Below are positions 55,562 through 64,000 of a stretch of DNA of 64,000 bases, piece by piece. Each line of letters opens with the position of its first letter. Position 1 is the stretch's first letter. The notes under the pieces are model-generated. The model was not told the DNA's origin and did not search any database. It worked only from the letters and a program-made list of their open reading frames with translations. The position numbers and the translations under genes are program-made. The stretch is from assembly GCA_949128115.1 (NCBI GenBank), contig OX421968.1, positions 4,278,001 to 4,342,000 on the forward strand, in the 5' to 3' direction. The DNA is from Anaspis maculata (lineage: Eukaryota > Arthropoda > Insecta > Coleoptera > Scraptiidae).

Positions 55562-57508
55562 CTGCTGGGGAAGGGAGGGGGCGCCCTGGCTCACTTCAGT
55601 CCGAGGCGCCCCTTATGTAGGCACAAGAAAAACCATGTGTGTAGGTGACCGTGCAAATTGAAAAAAATCCGCTCATTAGTTTCCTGGGGCGCCATCTACC
55701 ACATAACAGTTCAACTGTATGGAAATTAAATAATATTTTTTAATAGTATTGTTTATTGTTCATCAGTACATGGACTTTTTTCCCGTTTTAAAATCCCGTA
55801 GCCACCCGGACTGGCCCAAATGGTAATAATTAATTAGTCAGGTCCTGGATTTCGCCGAAAAACGGAATAAAGTACAGCTCGATACGCGTTTATCGCATTT
55901 CTTGTGTTTAACTGATGAAACTTCAGGGAGTTCTTGCGTCGAGTAAAACGGTCGATTTAGTAGTTTTTTTTTATTCAGAAACACGGCTGAGCGCTGTTGG
56001 ACGATTTTCCAAATAAAACTGAATCAAATTGAGTAAGTTACCAGCTATAATACAGCACGGGGTGTTGCCGTTTTGCCGCCCGTGAAATTAAAATGTGCTT
56101 GGTGAACTTGGCTATCTAGGTAAGCGATAAGCTTTGGCTAATTCTCGACGATAATTACGAACTTTTTAGACGCTCTCGTACTCAAGACGCTAGAATTTGT
56201 GTTGTTATTCTTATTATTTATTAGTTATTATCGTCGTTGTTTTATGGAAATTCTCGTGGTGTAAAACATAAGTCATGTAGTGATCAACTTCTGGTTGATG
56301 AGTATAAATTTTGGGGTTGGGTTTATCACCGTCAGTTCGAACTGCAGGTAGTATTGTGTCAACCTACTTCAGTATAGTTTGTTTTGAGTTTTGCGTTTAG
56401 TTCTATGGTTGTTTTACGCGTACTAGATTACCGAAATCGTAGAGACACTGTAAAGTCTGCTAGAATACCTAATAACGTTTGATTTCTATTTCTATTTTTT
56501 AATTTTGCGCTGAACGAATCCGTTCTCAAATAATATAAATTTATTTCCACGTATCACTAGAGTCAGTAATATTCCCTTTTGTGATTTAATTGTCATTCAT
56601 TATACTTATTTTTATTCACTTAATTTCATTAAATCAAACTGTTAATTTGAACTCATGTAACGTTTCCTTTATCTGTGTTTGTGATCGTCCTAAGTGCATA
56701 AACAAAATCATTCGCTATCATGGTACTAGTGACATTACTGGCAACCAACCTATAGGTATCGGCCTACAACGCTGCCAGTGGTCAGTAGGTTTTTGTAGGT
56801 GGCGCTCAACATATAAAATCTTTTCCTTTTGGTAAGTTAAGACCCTCCAATCTCCGCTTGAGCTAAGGGCACTGTTGAATCACGCAGGAGCCGTTATTAG
56901 TGACGAATCTTGCGTCATATATTCTCACAGTACGGTATAGAAATTTGTACCTACATCAACACTCTGAATCAATTCAATTCTCATTTTTCACCTCTCATTG
57001 AATATTTCCAAAATTGAGAGGTATTTTAGTAGAGTCTGATACTTCAAGTCGCACATTTTTAGCTCCAAGAATACAGAAAATTTCACCCGCGATTTTCTTG
57101 CAATTTTACTTGGGTGTGGCGCTATTTTTTGTTGACATTCGGGAGGAGCGGAGTGAAAAACCTATCCCCCGAAAAATTTTCGCCTCTGGTGCTATTTCGC
57201 TCGCGGTTTCTAGCGCCCCTGACATACTGCGCCCCCTTTGCCCTATTCTGTAATCCGAGCTATTAGTTGCGCGGAGCGACATAACTTGGACGATTTCTTA
57301 CAAATTTTGATGCCGTGATGCTATTTGGCAAAATTATTTTGTGGAACATTGCCTTAATTTTGAGAAGTGTTGCCACGATGGCGGTCGGTGCAGATGCCGT
57401 ATGGTGATCAAGAAGGCAAAAATTTAAACTCCATAAACCAAAAGAGTTGGAAATCAAAGAACGCTTGGACCAGCAGACGAAAGAACATAGCTGCTACCAC
57501 TAAAAGCT
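55562..57508. other. No gene recognised, one candidate promoter
   Basis: AT-rich DNA. A core-promoter-like pair at 56303-56338 is listed separately. No exon structure could be confirmed downstream. Confidence 0.4.
56303..56338 (+). promoter_or_regulatory. Candidate core promoter: TATA plus arthropod initiator
   Basis: TATAAATT at 56303-56310 lies 31 bases upstream of the A in TCAGTTC (56332-56338). TCAGT is the arthropod initiator consensus and 30-31 bp is the normal spacing. A donor-like CAG/GTAGTA follows at about 56346. No protein-coding exon could be confirmed downstream, so this may drive a non-coding RNA, belong to an undetected gene, or be chance. Confidence 0.3.
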
Positions 57509-57850
57509 ATGGCCAAGCTCCAGCGAGAACGAAAACAACAGCAAGAATGGAAAACACCTTTGAAGAAAACAAGCTATGAATCGATAATTAATACTAAAAA
57601 CAGGTACAAAGAAGAAATTTGGGCAAATATAAGAAGGGACATCAACATAAACAACATAGAAGGTGGTCTGAAGAATATACTACAAACTAAATCTGCATCG
57701 ATAATACTTGAAAACCACAACGAACAGCAACACAAGAAACTACAAGAACAACTTGAGAAACATAGGGACAGCATTGCTGTATCCACTTCACCATCAATTA
57801 ACCAACCCAATGATAATGTTCAGCTGAATAGAAAGAAGCTACACCAATAA
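57509..57850 (+). CDS. Uncharacterised 113-codon frame, possibly transposon-derived
   Basis: The predicted protein is polar, rich in K, Q, E and N, with WKTPLKKTSYESIINTKNRY followed by EEIWANIRR and a Q-rich helix (about residues 68-88). It ends in an S/N-rich tail. I do not recognise a domain. The upstream 150 bases contain related-looking charged codons in other frames, as if a longer frame had been broken. It lies just outside the CB' element (57970). It could be a transposon ORF fragment or spurious. Confidence 0.25.
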   Translation: MAKLQRERKQQQEWKTPLKKTSYESIINTKNRYKEEIWANIRRDININNIEGGLKNILQTKSASIILENHNEQQHKKLQEQLEKHRDSIAVSTSPSINQPNDNVQLNRKKLHQ

Positions 57851-58075
57851 CGACTTCATTGCTGGGCTAATCGACCAAAAACCAAAATGAAGAAATGGCA
57901 AATACTTTTGGACGAGATGAGCTCAAGAATAACATAGCCCAAAAATGACTGAATTCACCCAAAAATAAACAAGCGAATATGCCTCATGGACATGAGGCTC
58001 AGTAGCGCACTTCCTTTTTGAAGGATTAGTGAACGCAAGATGTTAAGGAACTACAGGGTTCTACTCTACCGTTAT

Positions 58076-58600
58076 TTGGGCAAACAATTTCAATATGGCG
58101 GCCAAAATTTCGACAGAAAAATGAAATTCGGCTTGAAATCAGAATGATCGTACTAGCTAGACAAGAGTAAGTTCCAAGTTTCATGAAAATCGTTCCACTA
58201 ATAAGAGATTTCAATATGGCGGCGAAATCATGAAACTTAGCTTGAAAATAAGAATGATCATCCGAGACAAGGGTAACTTCCAAGTTTCATGAAAATCCTT
58301 CCACTTATACGAGATTTCAATATGGCGGCGAAGATGGTGGCGAAATCATGAAATTTGGCTTGAAAATAAAAATGATCATACGAGACAAAGGTCAGTTCCA
58401 AGTTTCATGAAAATTGTTACACTAATAAGAAATTTCAATATAGCAGCCAAGATGGCGGCAGAATCATGAAATTCAGCTTGAAAATAAGAACGATCGTACT
58501 AGACAAGGATAAGTTTCTGGTTTCATGACAATCATCCCACTAATAAGAGATTTCAATATAGCAGCCAAGATGGTGGCGGAATTATGAAAGCCAATCTGCC
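58076..58600 (-). repeat. 118-bp tandem array of element CB, inverted copy
   Basis: At least four units carrying TTTCAATATGGCGGC, CCAAGTTTCATGAAAATC and GATCGTACTAG-type words, the reverse complement of 24187-24665. Several units keep AAGATGGCGGC- or AAGATGGTGGC-like words. Confidence 0.8.
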
Positions 58601-59070
58601 TATTTGGTCCTTGAGGACCTAAGCTATCTATCAGATAAAGTTCAATTTTTAAGGGCTGTAGCTTTATTTCCCGAAGAGAAGTTCAACTTCTTCGAAGTGC
58701 ACAGGAGATCTCTGTTTTTTTGATAATAATGATAACGATGTATGGATAACAAAAATAGTGCCTATTGGCCACCCTTGGGGGACATCAGCTATCCATCGGA
58801 AAAAGTTCCAAGGCTCTTGCTTCAATTCTCGAGAAGGAGTACATCATCCTAGTTTCTACACGGACAGACAGACAGACAGACATACAGATGAACCGGCCAC
58901 ATAAGCGTCATTCTGTTACTTATAAAAGAATGTTTTCCTACTGATTTCGACCTCCTGAACACGAATATCGGGTTCATTTTTGAATCGGACCAATTCTTTT
59001 TTTTATCGAAAAACCGAAAAAATGGTAGTCTGTCACACGATTTTTAGTGATACCTACCTACTTTTTTTTT

Positions 59071-60566
59071 TAGCGCATTTTCCATCTTGATGAAAATCGC
59101 TATTGCAACCGCTTTGTCCGTCCGTCCGTCCGTCCGTTCCTCGAACTCCTCCCAAACTAGACGACCTAGCTTTCTAATTTTTTCGCTGTTACATAGCTGC
59201 CACTCCCAAAGGAGGGCTAGGCTATATTGGATGTCTATATTGCGCCGCCAACATAGAGAAAACCGCCCCCGATAAACTTGAAATAACATAATATTACACT
59301 TTCTACCAGACCTGATGCTCTGGTGTTCTCATTTTTTGAATAAGACATAGTTGCCGCTTATATACGTAAGCCAAGAAACATTCCGTCATCAATATGCGCC
59401 GCCGACATGAAAAAACTGCTAAAAACCGCCCCCAATCACTTTAAAATCACAAACATAAACCCGAAGACATAGCGATCTGATTCTTTCGGTATATAAATAG
59501 CTGACTAAAAATGGGAAAGGATAGGCTACTTTTGGTTAGTCGCCGCCCCCAGATTCCGCCCCCAAACGATAAAAAGTGCAATTTTCACAAATGTTACTGA
59601 TTGAGATGTTCCCTTAAACATTTAGGAACTGCCAACTCAAATTGTGCAACATTTGCTCAGCCGAACGCTGCCGCTCCCACACGCCGCCCCCAAAGTAAGA
59701 GATGAATGAAAAACATGAACTCAAAGACAAAGTGATCCAAGTTTTTAGCTATATGGATAGCTGACTAAAAATGGAAAAGGATAGCCTACTTTTGATATGG
59801 CGCCGCCTCCAGCTTCGGCCCCCAAAAGAAAAAAAGTGCAACTTTCAACAATTTTCACTGATTTAGCTGATACTGTCACCTCGAACATTTAGAAACTCTT
59901 GACTCAAACTGTGCAAGAATTTCTTTGCCAAACTCTGCCGCTCCCACACGCCGCCCCCAAAGTAAGAGATGAATGTTAAACATAACCCTGAAGACATAGC
60001 GATTAAATTGTTCCGCTATATAGATAGCTGACTAAAAATGGGAAGAGATAGGCCACTTTTGATTAGTCGCCGCCCCCAGCTCCCGCCCCTAAACAAAAAA
60101 ATGCAACTTTTACAATTTTCATTGATTGTCATATTTCCTTAAACATTTAGAAACTCTCAACTCAAACTGTGCAACAGTTACTTTGCAGAATGCTGCCACC
60201 CCCACACGCTGCCATCAAAGTAAGAGATAAATGGATAACATGAACCCGAAGACATAGCGATCTAATTCTTTCGCTATATGGATAGCCGACTAAAAATGGG
60301 AAAGAATAAACTACTGCTGATTAGTCGCCGCTCCCAGCTCTTGCCCTCAAACAAAAAAATATATTGATGAGTGAAAGAATTTTCATTCAAATCTATTTCA
60401 TTGGCAAGTACCCCATTCTGATAACACAATATCACAATGAGTTTCGAGTGGGGAAAGTGGGCAAGGAATGGTGTTTCTCCTTCAACCAAATTTCTTTGCG
60501 TTCACAATATGCCTCTTTGAGAAAATGCGCTACTGAGACTCACGCACGTGAAGGCATACTCACTTG
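59071..60566 (+). mobile_element. HINE-like element A, copy 1 (complete)
   Basis: About 1.5 kb from TAGCGCATTTTCCATC to GGCATACTCACTTG. It contains the GTCC microsatellite (59117-59138), four tandem units starting near 59451, 59708, 59974 and 60236, the subterminal GAAAATGCGCTACTGAG and the hairpin TCACG-CA-CGTGA. It lies in a poly-T tract inside CB', and the unoccupied tract is seen at 21600-21611 in the other CB copy. Insertion between T residues without other duplication is the Helentron/HINE habit. It encodes no protein. Confidence 0.8.
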
Positions 60567-60810
60567 TTTTGTTATTGGGCGAACATGTTTCATAGTTTGA
60601 GTGCCATTATCCTTCAGGTACCTAGTAATGCCTATTTCAAAATGTTAAATAGTGTTAATGGCACGTCTGATTTTAAATTTGTAGGGACGCGTATATGCGC
60701 CGAGCCGTAGTTTTGCGGTCGTTTTCAAAAATTCATAACAATTGACCCGAAGGTCGTATCGAAGTGGAGTTTTTGTCAAAAGAAAGTTCAAATTGTTCTC
60801 TAAATATAAT

Positions 60811-61384
60811 AATAATAATAATAATAAATGGCTTTATTGGCAATGAATATTAGACAAAATATACAAGATATAAATACGCCAAAGGGCGGAGTTCGGATTT
60901 GCATCCGCTCTTCCACTCAACCCATAAAAAATATAATACAATACAAATAGATACAACAAATAACAAATAGAAATGTATGTACATTGAACAACTTGACTTG
61001 AATAGACATATAAGAAAAAGCCCGGTAGTATGGTAGTGATCAAATCAAAAATCGAAAACGGTCGAAGATGATTCCTTGAGGAGAATGGCCCTTAAACCTC
61101 GACTGAAACCAACCCCAGTTGAGGCTCTCAGCTCTGGTGGCAATCGATTCCTTGCAATATTAAAAGAGAAAGAGCCCTGGAACAATTTGGTGCGGTGAAC
61201 CGGCGGAGTGATCATGTTCCGGTGCCTTGTATTTATGTTGTGAACGTCGGTTCGGAATACAATTCTTCTGTACAGGTAGGGAGGAGAATGGCGGTGTACT
61301 ACGTTGTTGTACAAATTGCAGCAGTGAAGAACCTCCCTCTCGCGCTCTCTGAGCCATCCCAGCTCGGCAAACCTAGCGCTATAG
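60811..61384 (-). mobile_element. 5'-truncated LINE stub with TSD, inside CB'
   Basis: The minus strand encodes a post-RT segment: LYNNVVHRHSPPYLYRR, then VHNINTRHRNMITPPVHRT and a FSFNIARNRLPPELR block (61045-61314), the usual C-terminal end of CR1/jockey-like LINEs. The 3' UTR is about 200 bp and the tail is (ATT)n at 60811-60830. AAATATAAT (60802-60810) and AAATATATT (61385-61393) are the target duplication, with one mismatch. The uninterrupted target is visible in the other CB copy near 21370. Confidence 0.8.
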
Positions 61385-62129
61385 AAATATATTCCCGTAC
61401 ATGTAGTAATGTATTTTTATAAAAACATGTAGCTACCCGCATATCGTAACTTTCAACATCTAACTGCGAATTCCACCATACTTAATCGGCGAAGCCGCCT
61501 TACACCAAAATGTTATTATTGTAATTGCTTATGATTCTTTCGGAAAGATTTCTCTTGGTTCGCGTACCAAGGCCATGAGCTACCCATTCAAGTTGAAATA
61601 TTTTCTGCATTGGATTTCGTTTTGTTCGGAGAAAAGGATATCAAGCACCAACAAGCAACAAATAATCTTTTGCGGCCGAGCCGTAGCTTCGGAGTCATTT
61701 TCAAAAATTTATAACTATTGACTGGTACCTCGCACCGATGTGGAATTTTCATTAAAATTAAGTTCAAATTCTCCTCCAAATATAACTCTCCATATGTTTT
61801 ATTGTAAAATGATAAGAACGGGTACTTGATCGCATGTGATAACTTTCGAGATCAGGCCGGCTTCTGAATGAAATGCAGCATTCAACGGCGATGCCGCGTC
61901 ACACTAATTTGTTATTATTGTAATTGTTTATCATTATTCCGTCGAGATGTTTCTTGGTCCGGGATACAAGGTCATGAGCTACCCATTGGAGTGAAATTTT
62001 TTTGCAAAAACCTCTCCGTCTAGGACTAGATGCTGTGACGGACGGACGGACAAAGCGAGGACAAAACCGCCTTTCCGTTTGGAGAAGTGCGCTAAAAACT
62101 GCTGGTCCTGATGGAATTTTCAATATTCA

Positions 62130-64000
62130 ATTTCAATTCAATTTATTAATTCCTGCTTTACAGCTTTGAATGGCTGCCGCCATAACACAACTATTCTCCT
62201 TATTACAATTCAAAAAACAATCTTACAACTCATTGAAAACTTAACAGCTCGTATTTTTCTTCTTTTTTCTCTCTTCCTCCACTCTTCTCATCCATGCCAG
62301 ACCTCTTCCGTCCTCTTTTAGTACCTCTTTTTCCGTTCTTCCGTCTCTCAAAATTTCTTCACAGGTTCCTTTCAGGTGGGTTATTGTTTCTTCTTCAATT
62401 TCGCATATTCTGCACTTCCTGTCCTCTTCCTTTCTCCAAAATTGACTGTCCAAAGTACCGTTTCTACATCTGTATCTTGCAATAATCTTCATTCCTGCTC
62501 TACATGTTGTACTTGTAAAGTATTTGGGTGTATCTGTCGCCACAATATTCTTATATACTGCGCAGTATCTCGTGCTGTCTATTCTTGACCTCTGCAGTTG
62601 CTTTTGCACTTCCATATCCCTGCCCTTCAATTCCTCCATCATACTTTCTCCTATCCCAACCTTCATGTATGCCCATTCCAGACTTGCTCCATTCCTCTCA
62701 TAATATTGCCTTCTATCCTTTATCCATGTTGCTGTCTTGACCCTACTTTCTCTTGACTCGCGCGCTGCCTCCTTCAGTATCGCACACTCGCTCAATTGCC
62801 ATATTTTCTTTTCAAACTTCACTGCTCTTTTTCCCATCTCTATTCTCATTAAGTCCCTTTTCGTTTCTTCCAACACAATGTAGCTTGGCGTATTCCTTTG
62901 CAGTCCCAAAATCCATTTCAAGTACTTGATCTGCAGCCCTTCAACTTTTTCTTGTTCTTTCCATCCCCAGATTTCTACTCCATACAGCATAATGCTTTTA
63001 ACAAGTGAGTCGAACATCATCAATCTCAATCGGTATGCATATTTGAATTTTCTTTCACCTATCCCCCATACTTGACACATGGCTTTGTTTGCTTTCTTGC
63101 ATGTTTCTCTGATATGCGCTTCGGTTCCGTTATTTTTCTGCAAGTTGTATCCCAGATATTTGAACTCTTTCACTTCTTCAACTATATCTTCATTCCATTT
63201 CCAAACTTCTTTATTCTTCTTTCCACGTCCTTTTTTTAATATCATAATTTTTGATTTTTCCACGTTGAGTTCAAGTTTTCTTTTGTTCAAATATTTCCTA
63301 AATCTCTCCATCATCTGCCTCATCTCTTCTTCTTTGGTAGCTAAGAGAACTATGTCGTCTGCATATGCCAATGACCATATTTTTCTACTTCCCACCAGCA
63401 CTCCTCCATCCTGTCCCATTCGTAACACTTCCTCCAGATCAGCAATATAAACCGAAAACAAAGTCGGGCTCAATGGGCATCCCTGTCTCAGTCCTTTTTC
63501 TGTCCAGAATTGAGTCGTTTTCTCTTCTCCTGCTCTCACTATGTTCACTGTTTCCTGGTAAATTTCTTCTATTCTGTCAACCAGCTTACTTTCTATTCCA
63601 ATCTTTCTCATCTGTTTCCATAGTTTCGTCCTTTCCACGTTGTCGAATGCCGCTTTAAGGTCTGCAAAAAACGCTATCACCCTTCCTCCTGGCTTCAACA
63701 GCTCTTTCTCGTTGACGTAGTTTAGCACATAGATATTATCCATCGTACACCTTCCCCTTCTGAACCCCGCCTGTCCATCTGGTAAGATCTTTTTTTTGTC
63801 TAGTTCTTCCTTCAGTCTCTGGTTTAGTGCCATAGCGTAAATCTTATATGCTGTGTTGAGAAGGGTTATTCCTCTGTAGTTTTTCATTTGTAGCGTATCT
63901 CCTTTTTTGAAAATCGGACATATCACTCCTTCTCTCCAGCTCTTTGGTATCTCTGCTCCATTCCACACTTTGTTCAGTAGTTTTGTCAATTGATTAGTTA
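62130..64000 (-). mobile_element. LINE, 3' part, runs off the window
   Basis: The 3' end lies near 62130, where the minus strand ends in an AATTGAATTGAAATTGAAT-like tail. The 3' UTR is about 110 bp. The coding part continues beyond 64000. The flank at 62099-62125 reads, on the plus strand, codons for KTAGPDGI, a fragment of the RT motif of another LINE, so the element may have inserted into an older LINE. Confidence 0.8.
62241..64000 (-). CDS. LINE reverse transcriptase, C-terminal 585 codons (partial)
   Basis: The frame is open from the window edge to a stop at 62241. In order: WREGVICPIFKKGD and YRGITLLN (RT motifs 1-2), GQAGFRRGRCTMDNI, FFADLKAAFDNVER (motif A), GLRQGCPLSPTLFSVYIADL (motif B), AYADDIVLLA (motif C, plus strand about 63352-63369), EFKYLGYN (motif E), then a long helical region and a CX2CX8HX4C knuckle (CRICEIEEETITHLKGTC) near the C-terminus. 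It copies element RNA at the insertion site. The sequence differs from the LINE at 26567 and resembles R1/LOA-type elements (tentative). No frameshift or stop is visible. Confidence 0.9.
   Translation of the reverse strand, partial: TNQLTKLLNKVWNGAEIPKSWREGVICPIFKKGDTLQMKNYRGITLLNTAYKIYAMALNQRLKEELDKKKILPDGQAGFRRGRCTMDNIYVLNYVNEKELLKPGGRVIAFFADLKAAFDNVERTKLWKQMRKIGIESKLVDRIEEIYQETVNIVRAGEEKTTQFWTEKGLRQGCPLSPTLFSVYIADLEEVLRMGQDGGVLVGSRKIWSLAYADDIVLLATKEEEMRQMMERFRKYLNKRKLELNVEKSKIMILKKGRGKKNKEVWKWNEDIVEEVKEFKYLGYNLQKNNGTEAHIRETCKKANKAMCQVWGIGERKFKYAYRLRLMMFDSLVKSIMLYGVEIWGWKEQEKVEGLQIKYLKWILGLQRNTPSYIVLEETKRDLMRIEMGKRAVKFEKKIWQLSECAILKEAARESRESRVKTATWIKDRRQYYERNGASLEWAYMKVGIGESMMEELKGRDMEVQKQLQRSRIDSTRYCAVYKNIVATDTPKYFTSTTCRAGMKIIARYRCRNGTLDSQFWRKEEDRKCRICEIEEETITHLKGTCEEILRDGRTEKEVLKEDGRGLAWMRRVEEERKKKKNTSC

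Larger units (their letters stand above)
57970..62094 (-). mobile_element. HINE-like element CB, inverted copy with two nested insertions
   Basis: Read on the minus strand it starts at about 62094 with TAGCGCACTTCTCCAAACGG, has GTCC repeats (62038-62050) and the same body as 20727-24753. It ends with AAGTGCGCTACTGAG, the hairpin GCCTCATG-TC-CATGAGGC (57981-57998) and ATATTCGCTTG at 57970. It is interrupted by HINE A (59071-60566) and a LINE stub (60811-61384). The remaining length is about 2.05 kb, agreeing with the other copy after removal of its own insertion. Confidence 0.75.

Overview
The window looks like repeat-rich intergenic or heterochromatin-like DNA from a eukaryote, most likely an arthropod and probably an insect. 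The reasons are the number of non-LTR (LINE) retrotransposon lineages, tRNA-derived SINEs, hAT-, mariner- and CMC-type DNA transposon remnants, long fold-back elements, a Ty3/gypsy-type LTR element, and rolling-circle (Helentron/HINE-like) elements carrying GTCC or GTCT microsatellites. I recognise no complete host protein-coding gene, no rRNA and no true tRNA gene. Nearly all long open frames belong to retrotransposons or are shadows of them.

Layout. 1-6.5 kb: a LINE 3' stub, an hAT-like element with a perfect 8-bp target duplication holding two smaller elements, then featureless AT-rich DNA. 6.5-10.2 kb: a decayed RTE-like LINE (minus) split by a 2.2-kb TIR element and abutting a reversed HINE fragment. 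10.2-20.4 kb: mostly unassigned, with a solo LTR, a minisatellite, a decayed tandem array, a mariner-type MITE and a fold-back element. 20.4-24.8 kb: a SINE, then a 2.06-kb HINE-like element (called CB) interrupted by a 1.97-kb CMC/Chapaev-like element. 25.4-31.4 kb: a LINE stub, a palindrome carrying two inverted hammerhead ribozymes, and a full-length intact LINE with a 17-bp target duplication and a possible -1 frameshift between its ORFs. 31.4-35.9 kb: MITEs and hairpins. 35.9-44 kb: a second HINE type (called A) split by a 2.3-kb fold-back, next to a broken jockey-type LINE that itself contains a MITE. 44.9-47.2 kb: a second 2.3-kb fold-back. 48.6-52 kb: a gag-only LTR element with HINE A inside. 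52.9-55.6 kb: an hAT-like element containing a third fold-back. 58-62.1 kb: an inverted copy of CB carrying HINE A and a LINE stub. 62.1-64 kb: the 3' part of another intact LINE running off the window.

The window contains several filled and empty insertion-site pairs, so relative insertion order and target preference can be read from the sequence itself. The most interesting items are the paired hammerhead ribozymes (25981-26295), the slippery site that would fuse ORF1 to ORF2 in the intact LINE (30224-30230), and the HINE superfamily with its shared termini and poly-T target. Superfamily names come from termini, target duplications and motifs read by eye; no database search was possible.
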